From contig NZ_FYFA01000002.1 in NCBI RefSeq assembly GCF_900188435.1, positions 310,001 to 374,000 of the forward strand: a stretch of 64,000 nt of DNA, in the 5' to 3' direction. This DNA is from Marinobacter sp. es.048. Its GTDB lineage: Bacteria > Pseudomonadota > Gammaproteobacteria > Pseudomonadales > Oleiphilaceae. The notes beneath the pieces were generated by a model. That model worked only from the letters and a program-made list of their open reading frames with translations. It ran no database searches and was not told where the DNA came from. This document shows positions 18,350 to 26,337 of this stretch, in pieces (position 1 is the first letter of the stretch; each line of letters starts with the position of its first letter). Made by a program: the position numbers and the translations under genes.

Positions 18350-19898
18350 CCCTCTCATCCTGGCCATAGACAATGGCACCCAGAGCGTCAGAGCGTTGCT
18401 GTTCGATACCCGTGGCAATCTGGTGGGCAAAGGCAAGCAGGACATCGAGCCCTATTTCTCGAGAGAACCCGGCTGGGCCGAACAGCACCCGGACTACTTC
18501 TGGGAGCAACTCGGAGAAGCCTGCAAGCTGCTCTGGAATTCCACAGATGCGACACCGGACCGGATTGTCGGCGTCACATTGACGACCCAGCGGGGCACCG
18601 TCATCAACCTGGACGAAAACGGCCAGCCCCTACGACCAGCGATCATCTGGCTCGACCAGCGCCACGCAAAGGTAGAAGGCCCCGTCAAAGGGCCCTGGGG
18701 ATGGCTGTTCAAACTTGCCCGGCTGGAAGGCACCATCAACCGGTTCCGGGAAAAAACCCAGGCCAACTGGATTGCCCAGAATGAACCCGAGATCTGGGCC
18801 AAAACCCGTCATTTTCTGCTGCTGTCTGGATATCTCAACTTCCGACTTACCGGGGAGTTCCGGGACTCAACCGGAAGCCAGGTCGGATACCTGCCCTTCG
18901 ACTACAAAAAGCACCGCTGGGCCGGCCCGAGGGATTTCAAATGGCAGACCATGCCAGTCAAGCCCGCCATGCTTCCGGAACTGGTATCGCCAGGGGAAAC
19001 ATTGGGACATCTGACCAACGAAGCCTGCCAGCACCTCGGCCTTACCAGAAGCCTGCCCGTGATTGCCGCCGCCTCAGACAAGGCCTGCGAGATTCTCGGC
19101 TCCGGCGGGCTGACGCCAGACACCGGCTGCATGAGCTACGGCACCACTGCAACCATCAACACCACGAACCAACGGTACGTGGAACCGATCCGGTTGATGC
19201 CGCCCTATCCTTCAGCTCTGCCCGGTCATTACTCTACCGAGGTGATGATTTACCGGGGTTTCTGGATGGTGAGCTGGTTCAAACAGGAATTCGGTCAGCG
19301 GGAACAGAAAATCGCGGAACAGCGAGGAATAGAACCCGAAACGCTGTTCGATGAATTGGTTAAGGCCGTCCCGCCGGGCTCCATGGGCCTGATGCTGCAA
19401 CCCTACTGGTCACCGGGTGTGCGCCAGCCAGGGCCAGAAGCGAAAGGCTCCATTATCGGGTTCGGGGATGTGCACACCCGCTCGCACATATACCGGGCCA
19501 TTCTCGAGGGGTTGGCTTACGCACTCCGTGAAGGGAAGGAGAAAATCGAAAAGCGCAGCGGCGTCGAGATCAAAAAACTCAGGGTTGCCGGGGGCGGTTC
19601 CCAGAGCGATGCTGCCATGCAACTGACCGCCGATGTGTTCGGACTCCCGGCCGAAAGGCCGCACACTTATGAAACCTCCGGGCTAGGAGCAGCCATAGAC
19701 GCCGCCGTGGGGCTGGGCCTTTATCCGGATTTTGATATCGCTGTCGCGAACATGACGCGGGTCGGTGACGTATTCCATCCCAACGAAGAAACCCGGGCCC
19801 TTTACCAACGGCTGTATAACGAGGTTTACCTGAAAATGTACCCCCAACTGCAGCCTCTGTACCGAAAAATCAGGGACATCACGGGATATCCGGCTTGA
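18339..19898 (+). CDS. FGGY-family carbohydrate kinase
   Basis: A sugar/polyol kinase of 519 residues from the ATG at 18339, which directly precedes the ATP-phosphate loop motif LAIDNGTQSVRALLFD. An in-frame start further upstream at 18195 lies inside glpD and is not credible. The second domain has the FGGY-like segment LRVAGGGSQSDAAMQLTADV near residue 410. The sequence is not close to classic glycerol kinase (GlpK). Its overlap with glpD suggests that it phosphorylates a glycerol- or dihydroxyacetone-like substrate that the two flavoenzymes then oxidise or join. Substrate is inferred only. Confidence 0.8.
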   Translation: MPADPLILAIDNGTQSVRALLFDTRGNLVGKGKQDIEPYFSREPGWAEQHPDYFWEQLGEACKLLWNSTDATPDRIVGVTLTTQRGTVINLDENGQPLRPAIIWLDQRHAKVEGPVKGPWGWLFKLARLEGTINRFREKTQANWIAQNEPEIWAKTRHFLLLSGYLNFRLTGEFRDSTGSQVGYLPFDYKKHRWAGPRDFKWQTMPVKPAMLPELVSPGETLGHLTNEACQHLGLTRSLPVIAAASDKACEILGSGGLTPDTGCMSYGTTATINTTNQRYVEPIRLMPPYPSALPGHYSTEVMIYRGFWMVSWFKQEFGQREQKIAEQRGIEPETLFDELVKAVPPGSMGLMLQPYWSPGVRQPGPEAKGSIIGFGDVHTRSHIYRAILEGLAYALREGKEKIEKRSGVEIKKLRVAGGGSQSDAAMQLTADVFGLPAERPHTYETSGLGAAIDAAVGLGLYPDFDIAVANMTRVGDVFHPNEETRALYQRLYNEVYLKMYPQLQPLYRKIRDITGYPA

Positions 19899-20010
19899 GA
19901 GGCCAGCACCTTTTGTTCATCAACCCCCAACCAATGGCTATATTTAAATGACATTTGGTTATGCTATTTTGAAATTGCATTGATTAACCAAAGACAACGA
20001 GGGACGACAA

Positions 20011-20475
20011 ATGAAGACGACAGGAATTCTGACCACCGCCATGTTCAGCCTGGCGTTCGCCGGCACCAGCCTTGCTCAGATGGACGTTGAGGATCAGATC
20101 GAGGCTCGTCAGGCGGCGTACCAGTTCATGTCCTGGAATATGGGCAAGATCAAGGCGCAGGCAGTAGACGAGGAAGTGGAGTTCAACGCGCAACAAATTA
20201 TGGCGGCAGCAAACGCCATCGCCGCGACAGCAAATTCAGGCCTTGGCGCTCTTTATAGCCCCGACTCTTCGATGGACAAGGCCGACGATACCCGTTTGAA
20301 GCCCGAATTCTTCGAACAGCCTGAAAAAGCGCGGGAAGTTGGCGGCAACTTTGTTCGTGAAGCGAATAAATTGCAGGAAGTTGCGGCCAATGGTGACAAA
20401 GCCGCCATCGCCGAGCAGTTTGCGGCGGTCGGCAAGAGTTGCAAAGCTTGCCATGATAACTTCCGCGCCGACTGA
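20011..20475 (+). CDS. Cytochrome c' family protein
   Basis: A 154-residue periplasmic protein with a signal peptide (TAMFSLAFAGTSLA, cleaved before QMDVED) and a C-terminal CKACH heme c site, followed by DNFRAD. The four-helix pattern and heme site at the very C-terminus are diagnostic of cytochrome c', which binds NO and other gases at a five-coordinate heme. It converges on a cytochrome b561 gene with a 12-base gap, a pairing seen in other proteobacteria and suggesting electron transfer between the two. Upstream 19899-20010 is AT-rich. Confidence 0.9.
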   Translation: MKTTGILTTAMFSLAFAGTSLAQMDVEDQIEARQAAYQFMSWNMGKIKAQAVDEEVEFNAQQIMAAANAIAATANSGLGALYSPDSSMDKADDTRLKPEFFEQPEKAREVGGNFVREANKLQEVAANGDKAAIAEQFAAVGKSCKACHDNFRAD

Positions 20476-20487
20476 TCCAGCCAGCGA

Positions 20488-21180
20488 TTACCAGCCAAGA
20501 TCCTGAGGTGCAGGCTCAGGTGCTGGCGGCGGAGGAATAAACTCGCCGCTGGCAAGCCCGACCAACACAGCACTTAGACAGAACGCAGCAACAAACGCTC
20601 CAATCCCTCCACCTTCCGCACTTCTACCAAGATGGTCGCTTATTGATTTTTTCCCCGTCACCATCGGCTTGATCAGATTGTTCTTCCGCACCAGCGTATA
20701 GAACATCACTGCCCCGATGTGCAGGGCAACCAAGCCATAAAGGAACCATTCAGACTGTCTATGCCAACCGCTGAGCGTGTCGCTCAGATCCGATGAAATC
20801 AGAGGATAGAGTGGTCCGTTGAAAGAAATCTCATCGTTCGCAAACAACCCCGTGACCGCCTGAAATCCAAACAAAGCGATCATAGCCAGAACAGACAGTG
20901 CACCCAGTGGATTATGCCCTGCGCCCTGCCATTTGCCCTGGATGTAAGATTTGAGATCCCCGGGACCCGGTAAAAAAACCGAGAACCGGGCATAGGTCGA
21001 TCCAATAAATCCCCAAATCAGGCGGAAACTCAGCAGCCCGACCGCTGCAAGGCCGAACCGCTCGTGCCAGACCATCCATTCTCCGCCGAGCTTGATCGAA
21101 ACCAGGGAGCCGCAAACCGCTATGACCAGCAGCCAATGAAATGCTCTCAACGGCAGGTCCCACAGGCGAATACTTGTCAT
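20488..21180 (-). CDS. Cytochrome b561 / b-type di-heme membrane protein
   Basis: A 230-residue membrane protein with four to five hydrophobic helices. It opens with RLWDLPLRAFHWLLVIAVCGSLVS, where the His in the first helix is a heme ligand, and continues with a helix 2 (WHERFGLAAVGLLSFRLIWGFIGS), LGALSVLAMIALFGFQAVTG and HRQSEWFLYGLVALHIGAVMFY carrying further His ligands. It ends in a proline-rich tail. Such proteins move electrons between quinol and periplasmic cytochromes, here most likely the convergent cytochrome c'. A hydrogenase cytochrome subunit is less likely. Confidence 0.85.
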   Translation of the reverse strand: MTSIRLWDLPLRAFHWLLVIAVCGSLVSIKLGGEWMVWHERFGLAAVGLLSFRLIWGFIGSTYARFSVFLPGPGDLKSYIQGKWQGAGHNPLGALSVLAMIALFGFQAVTGLFANDEISFNGPLYPLISSDLSDTLSGWHRQSEWFLYGLVALHIGAVMFYTLVRKNNLIKPMVTGKKSISDHLGRSAEGGGIGAFVAAFCLSAVLVGLASGEFIPPPPAPEPAPQDLGW

Positions 21181-21207
21181 GGCGCCTCCCGGAAAACGGT
21201 CAAACTC

Positions 21208-22425
21208 TTACGACTTACGGGACACTTCTTCTGCCACCATCTCGGCGGTTATCGCGGACAGTGTCCAGCCCAGATGGCCATGCCCCGTATTATAGAACAC
21301 TGTCGGCAACCGACCAGGCCCGACCCGAGGCATCATATTGGGCATCATTGGCCGCAATCCGGCCCAAGGCACTACCTTGCGCGTACAGACACCGGGGAAG
21401 CACTGCTCAACCCAATGGGTCAGCGGGCGGATCCGGTCGTCTTTGATATCGCGGTTGTAACCGCTGAACTCGGCGGTACCGGCAACCCTGAAACGGCCAT
21501 CGCCAAGGCGACTGGTCACGATCTTGGTCGCATCGTCGAGCAGGCTGACCGTCGGCGCCGCTTTTTGCGACTCCTCGTCGTCCAGTTCAACGGTGATGGA
21601 GTATCCCTTCACCGGGTAGATGTTCACCCGATCCCCCAGCTTTTTAGCCAACCCTCGACTGCCAACACCCGCACAAATCACCACGCCATCAAAGGTATCG
21701 CGGGTTTGTTCTTCGCCATCGTGCGCGGTGACCCAGGCATTGCGCTCGTCTGCGCTCAGTTCAGTAACCGTTTGGCCGTAGCAGGTTTTAACACCAAGCC
21801 TCTGAATGACATCGGCCAGGCCGTTAGTGAACTTGTGAATATCACCGGTGGAGTCACTCTCGGTGAAAAAGCCGCCGTAGTAGTTGCCTGCCAGCGTCGG
21901 TTCGATGGCCTTCATTTCTTCCGGCGTGACTGACCGACGCTCCAGGCCACCTGCAGACAGCAGCCGTGACACATTCGCAGCGTGATCAAACCCGGTCTTG
22001 TCGCGATAAATATGCAGGATGCCCTGCTTCTTGAGATCGAAATCAATCCCCTCCTCTTGCGCCCACGCAAAGAGATGGTCACGGGCAGCAATGGCCAGTC
22101 GGGCAGTTTCCGTGGTGTTTTTCTCGTACTGGGGAATGGCGGCAATGAACTCGGCGAACCAGCTCAGCTTGTGCCAGGACGGCTTGGGATTCACCAACAG
22201 CGGCGCATCCCGCCGGGACATCCACTTGATGCCCTTCATCACGGTCTGCCAGTTGTTCCAGACCTCCGCGTTAGAGGCGGAGAGCTGTCCACCGTTGGCA
22301 AAGGACGTTTCCATCGCCGCATAGCGATGTTTCTCGTAAACCGTGACGTCAAGCCCGCGCTTGGCAAGGGTGTAGGCGGTGGTAATACCAGTGATACCAC
22401 CGCCAATTACTGCGATTCGCTTCAT
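21208..22425 (-). CDS. dadA: D-amino acid dehydrogenase (DadA-like), glycine-riboswitch controlled
   Basis: A 405-residue flavoprotein of the DAO family. The FAD motif is AVIGGGITGITTAYTLAKRGL followed by Glu in VTVYEKH, and the DadA mark ETSFANGGQLSASNAEVWN follows. The C-terminus PTVFYNTGHGHLGWTLS is the family's FAD/substrate loop. DadA oxidises D-amino acids, passing electrons to the quinone pool. Its 5' leader carries a tandem glycine riboswitch, so glycine is probably an inducer and may be a substrate. No alanine racemase gene (dadX) is adjacent. The name is by family resemblance; a dedicated glycine dehydrogenase is possible. Confidence 0.82.
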   Translation of the reverse strand: MKRIAVIGGGITGITTAYTLAKRGLDVTVYEKHRYAAMETSFANGGQLSASNAEVWNNWQTVMKGIKWMSRRDAPLLVNPKPSWHKLSWFAEFIAAIPQYEKNTTETARLAIAARDHLFAWAQEEGIDFDLKKQGILHIYRDKTGFDHAANVSRLLSAGGLERRSVTPEEMKAIEPTLAGNYYGGFFTESDSTGDIHKFTNGLADVIQRLGVKTCYGQTVTELSADERNAWVTAHDGEEQTRDTFDGVVICAGVGSRGLAKKLGDRVNIYPVKGYSITVELDDEESQKAAPTVSLLDDATKIVTSRLGDGRFRVAGTAEFSGYNRDIKDDRIRPLTHWVEQCFPGVCTRKVVPWAGLRPMMPNMMPRVGPGRLPTVFYNTGHGHLGWTLSAITAEMVAEEVSRKS

Positions 22426-22471
22426 TCCAATCTCCGTGAGCGCCCAGGGTTTCCTCTCTGCTCGAAATGGC

Positions 22472-22680
22472 AGAAAGCACCCCTTCCGTCACGGGACCTG
22501 AGAGATTCACGGGCCGTTTCAGCGAAACAGGCCGCTTGCTCCTTCGGTGTGCCGACTGACGCGATTGTCGACAGCTCTTCGGAAAGTATTCATGTCAGCG
22601 GTCCTTTTGCCTGAGAGTTTCCGGGGCAGTTGCTCCTTCGGCGCTGATCGCAAGCGATGCAGTCTCTCCCGCAGACATGT
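22472..22680 (-). ncRNA. Tandem glycine riboswitch upstream of the DadA-like gene
   Basis: Read on the minus strand, aptamer 1 (about 22680-22592) shows GGGAGAGA, then CGCCGAAGGAGCAA, then CTCTCAGGCAAAAGGACCGC. Aptamer 2 (about 22590-22472) repeats CACCGAAGGAGCAA and CTCTCAGGTCCCGTGACG. These are the conserved cores of the two glycine-binding aptamers joined by a short linker. The RNA ends about 50 bases before the DadA-like start codon, so it is a cis-acting switch for that gene. No strong T-rich terminator lies between aptamer 2 and the ATG, so control could be at ribosome access. Confidence 0.9.
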
Positions 22681-22786
22681 CTGATTGGTAATAAAACCCA
22701 ACCCACGGTCGTAAACATAGCAAATAACCCGGGGGCAGGAAACCAGCCGCTGCACAGCCCCGGCCGGATCGGTTAAGGTAAAGGGT

Positions 22787-24259
22787 ATGAAACACCCCTC
22801 GAAAACCCGCAAACAACTCCAGCAGCACCTGGAACAGGCTCGCGACTATGAGCAATGGTGCGAGGCTGCAACCGCGCTCGACGACATGGACGGCCTGCTG
22901 GCCTGGCGCGAGCAGGAAGAGACCGGAATGCTGCATGAAAGCCTTATGCGAAAGCACATGGGCCTCATGGACCATTGCAGGCAGAATGGCGACACACGGC
23001 GGTTGATCCGGATACTCCAGGAGAGCCTCTACCGTCACCTGGGCGAATTATCCAATCCGGACCTTTACACCGTTGCACGCAGCGGCACCAATCGATTGGT
23101 GGGTGAGTTCCTTGATGCCGTGGAAAAGTCCATGGCGTTTATCTGCGAGCACCCCATTCCGGAGGTTTCGACCGCCCGCAAGCTGAAAATGTTTCGGGAC
23201 GCCGAAAGAGTCTATGGCCGGCCAGCCCTGATGCTCAGCGGCGGGGCGGCTTTCGGGATTTACCACATTGGCGTTACCCGGGCGCTCTGGCGCCAGGACC
23301 TGCTGCCGGATGTGATGGCCGGCTCCAGTATGGGCGCGATAGTGGCCGGCGCCATCTGCACACGGGACGAGAAGGAGCTGGCAGACTTCTTTAATCACCC
23401 CGAACTCATTCATCTGAATGCGTTCCGCTGGCTGGGCGTGGCGGAAGGCCTACGGGCAGGCCACGCCATGGACCCCGGCCAACTGCAGGAACATATTCAG
23501 CACAACCTCGGGAGTGTGAGTTTCAAAGAGGCGTACGAACATAGCCGCCGCACGCTGAATATTTCGGTCTCCCCTACTCGCACCCAGCAAAAGCCCAGGC
23601 TACTGAACTGGCTGTCCTCACCGGCCGTTCTGGTGGATTCAGCAGTCATGGCCTCGTGCGCGGTTCCGGGCATCTTCCCGCCGGTAGTCCTTCAGGCGCG
23701 GGAATCGAACGGTAGCCGACAAAGTAGCGTGCCCTACATGCCGACCGAAAGCTGGATTGATGGCAGCGTGCATGGTGACCTGCCACTAATGAGAATGGCC
23801 CGCCTGCACAACGTGAACAAAACCATCGTAAGCCAGGCCAACCCCCATGTGGTGCCTTTTATCAGCCATCATGACCAGAGCGGCGTGACCGCCTGGGCCA
23901 AACGAGCCGCGCTGTCTCTCGCACACGGCCAGATTGCCACGGCCCTGAAACTGACCAAGCAGAGCCCACACCCTGGCATCATACGGCCGCTCATCGAACA
24001 GGCCCACGCCATGACCAGCCAGCAATACCTCGGGGACATCAACATTCACTTCCCGCCCAAGGCATCTCTTTACCGAAAGGTTCTGGCTAACCCAAGCCCT
24101 GAAGACCTGGAGATGTATATAAATCTCGGGGAGCAGGCCACCTGGCCACGACTGGCGATGATCAAGGATCAGACAAGGATCAGCCGGGCGTTCGATCGCT
24201 GTATCACCAGGCTGGAACACGATGTCGAAAAAGAAGGCGGGCAGGAGTCAAAGCGCTAA
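22787..24259 (+). CDS. Patatin-like phospholipase / lipase with DUF3336
   Basis: A 490-residue protein. Residues 1-130 match the DUF3336 domain found before the patatin domain of fungal and bacterial triacylglycerol lipases (Tgl/SDP1 type). The patatin domain has the oxyanion loop LSGGAAFGIYHIG, the nucleophile elbow AGSSMGAIVAG (Ser of GxSxG) and the catalytic Asp in DGSVHGD. There is no signal peptide, so it is intracellular and may act on storage neutral lipids or membrane lipids. It starts divergently from the riboswitch region and converges on the mksE-like gene with a 13-base gap. Confidence 0.85.
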   Translation: MKHPSKTRKQLQQHLEQARDYEQWCEAATALDDMDGLLAWREQEETGMLHESLMRKHMGLMDHCRQNGDTRRLIRILQESLYRHLGELSNPDLYTVARSGTNRLVGEFLDAVEKSMAFICEHPIPEVSTARKLKMFRDAERVYGRPALMLSGGAAFGIYHIGVTRALWRQDLLPDVMAGSSMGAIVAGAICTRDEKELADFFNHPELIHLNAFRWLGVAEGLRAGHAMDPGQLQEHIQHNLGSVSFKEAYEHSRRTLNISVSPTRTQQKPRLLNWLSSPAVLVDSAVMASCAVPGIFPPVVLQARESNGSRQSSVPYMPTESWIDGSVHGDLPLMRMARLHNVNKTIVSQANPHVVPFISHHDQSGVTAWAKRAALSLAHGQIATALKLTKQSPHPGIIRPLIEQAHAMTSQQYLGDINIHFPPKASLYRKVLANPSPEDLEMYINLGEQATWPRLAMIKDQTRISRAFDRCITRLEHDVEKEGGQESKR

Positions 24260-24272
24260 TCGGGCCTCTTTC

Positions 24273-24899
24273 CTAACCCTGCTCAAACTCCCGAACCAGC
24301 TCTTGCAGAAAATACAGACCAGCGGAACTCAAGAAGCAGCGCCCTGCACCGGCGCGAAACAGCAGATTGCGTTTATCCAGATAATCCAGGGCTTCCGGCA
24401 ACCCTTTTTCAAACCGGGCCGCCCTGAGAATCTCCTGGTATTCCTCATCGCCCGCCAGAGCTTCGAGATCCTGCTCATTCAATCCGGCATCGGGCCGGCC
24501 AAGGTATTCCAGATCCCTACCGCTACGCGCGAAATAACGCCCGATCAGCAGCAAGATCACCTGCACCCGGAAGGCGTTCTCATCGTGCTCTTCATTCTCA
24601 TCGTCACTGCTTTCCTTGAGAAAGAAAAACGCACCGGTTTCGTTGAACACCAGCTCGCTGCCAAGGTGCTCGTAAAAAGTCCGGAAGTGAGACAGGTGGT
24701 TATAAAGCAGATTGTAGAACGGATTGGCACGCAGCTCGGAGCGGTTGCTGTCCCAGACATCACGCACAATCACCCGGCCGGCCTGGAATTCCCGGTAGAT
24801 TGCCGCGCTCTGGGCTGGGAGGATTTGCTCGAAGCTGCTAGAGCTTTGTGCATGATCGGCGGATTCGGTGGTATCCATCGCGTCGGAGAATTCAGGCAT
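24273..24899 (-). CDS. Condensin-like subunit MksE / JetB
   Basis: A 208-residue acidic protein from the ATG at 24899, whose first bases overlap the kleisin gene by 8 nt. It reads like the winged-helix MksE/JetB subunit: RVIVRDVWDSNRSELRANPFYNLLYNHL, then FLKESSDDENEEH and ILLLIGRYFARSGRDLEYL, ending with DYLDKRNLLFRAGAGRCFLSS. In MksBEF/Wadjet complexes this subunit binds the middle of the kleisin as a dimer and touches DNA. It is the last gene of the operon. An in-frame start at 25004 would read through the kleisin gene and is not likely. Confidence 0.75.
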   Translation of the reverse strand: MPEFSDAMDTTESADHAQSSSSFEQILPAQSAAIYREFQAGRVIVRDVWDSNRSELRANPFYNLLYNHLSHFRTFYEHLGSELVFNETGAFFFLKESSDDENEEHDENAFRVQVILLLIGRYFARSGRDLEYLGRPDAGLNEQDLEALAGDEEYQEILRAARFEKGLPEALDYLDKRNLLFRAGAGRCFLSSAGLYFLQELVREFEQG

Positions 24900-26337
24900 G
24901 CTGTTGCTCTTCTTGATTGATCGGGGCGTTGCTTTCAGTAGTTTCCAGATTTTCCAGACGGCGCCTGCGGTAGACAAACTGCTCGCCGTCTGACGACTGA
25001 TCAAGGATTCGGAAACGGTTGGTCGTGACCACCTGCAGCCCTTCTGGTGGCGAGTTGACCAGGCGGTTCAGGGCCGCCAGCAAATCCGGGAAACGGTAAC
25101 CGGGGATAAAGCCATCCAGGCGGCCGTGCAACTCACGCACCAGGTCCATGGTCGGCCGCAGCTCGAGGGTTTCCAGCCATTGATACAGCTGGTTGATGCG
25201 CTCAACGTCAATCCGGGTGTGACGCCCGCTGCCATCCACCTGCTGCAGAACCGGCACCTGTGCCTTACGCTGGAGGTCGTTCAGTCGCAGCTCCAGTTCA
25301 CTGAACAACAACTGATAATAGCTGGACGATTCACCGAAGGCGTAATGTTTCGGCCGCTGCTGGGCCCGCAGGCCCACCAGAAAACCGGTGCTGCGGGCAA
25401 AGTCCCCGCCTTCCAGCCACTTTCGTTTCAGGCTGAGGGTCTCGGTGTCGCCCTTGAGTTCCTGCAGTTTGCCGTAGAAATGCTGCATGGCGTTGTACTG
25501 GACCATGCCCTGGCGCGTCTTGCGCAGGAAGTGTTCCACCTCCTGGGCCACAGCCTGAATCGGCTTGTACAAGGCATTGAGGCTGATAGAGGAACGGAAC
25601 AACTGGTCCGCCAAACTGTGGTCGCCATGGCTTTCCAGCAACCGAACCATGGCTTCCAGGGTCTCGAACAGGTTGCTGCCATCGGGCAGCCGCGTATCCG
25701 GGTTCAGAAACACCAGGGTCGGCTTGATGTGGCGTTCATACAGGGTAACGATCTGCTCGAACAGGTTCTGACGGAACTCCAGGAATTTCTCGGGTGCCCG
25801 GCTGGCGTCGCCGGACAGGTCCGCAAGCTGCGCACTGATGGTCTGCATGCGCAGGACATTCTGGCGTAGCAAACCGATAAGTTGGCTCACCCGCTCGTTC
25901 AGGTCGTCACGCAGCTCGGTGTAGTCCGGGTCCGCGTCGCTGAAACTGCTGGTTTCCAGCCGATTGCGCACGTCCCGAAGGGTTACCAAATGGCCGCGCA
26001 AGCGAGCATCGGTCAGTTCCTGATACAGCGACGCGTTGCAGGCCCGCATCAGGTTGATCAGGGCATCCTGGAACACCAGTCGTCGCTCACCATCAGCCTT
26101 GATGATGTCGATCACCAGACCGCTGCGGAACAGATTGTCGGTGTTCAGCGAAAAACGCACCCGATCCCGGTCGGCGTTGCCAAGGGTGCGGGTGTAGTCC
26201 ATCACCTCGGCCACCAGATCGCTCTCCCGGATATACCGGGCTTCGTTCCGGTCCATCCGCTCAATCATCCGGAACAAAATCTTCGGGTGCTCGAACAATA
26301 GTCGGGTGGTGTCCAGAGTGCTGAAGCGTTTACTCAT
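24892..26337 (-). CDS. Condensin-like kleisin MksF / JetA
   Basis: A 481-residue mostly helical protein. The N-terminus (KRFSTLDTTRLLFEHPKILFRMIE) and QELTDARLRGHLVTLRDVRN are typical of the MksF/JetA kleisin, with predicted coiled-coil through the middle and a winged-helix end (residues about 400-481) expected to bind the SMC ATPase head. It overlaps the SMC gene and the MksE gene by exactly 8 bases on each side. It would bridge two SMC heads to form a closed DNA-embracing ring. Confidence 0.78.
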   Translation of the reverse strand: MSKRFSTLDTTRLLFEHPKILFRMIERMDRNEARYIRESDLVAEVMDYTRTLGNADRDRVRFSLNTDNLFRSGLVIDIIKADGERRLVFQDALINLMRACNASLYQELTDARLRGHLVTLRDVRNRLETSSFSDADPDYTELRDDLNERVSQLIGLLRQNVLRMQTISAQLADLSGDASRAPEKFLEFRQNLFEQIVTLYERHIKPTLVFLNPDTRLPDGSNLFETLEAMVRLLESHGDHSLADQLFRSSISLNALYKPIQAVAQEVEHFLRKTRQGMVQYNAMQHFYGKLQELKGDTETLSLKRKWLEGGDFARSTGFLVGLRAQQRPKHYAFGESSSYYQLLFSELELRLNDLQRKAQVPVLQQVDGSGRHTRIDVERINQLYQWLETLELRPTMDLVRELHGRLDGFIPGYRFPDLLAALNRLVNSPPEGLQVVTTNRFRILDQSSDGEQFVYRRRRLENLETTESNAPINQEEQQHA

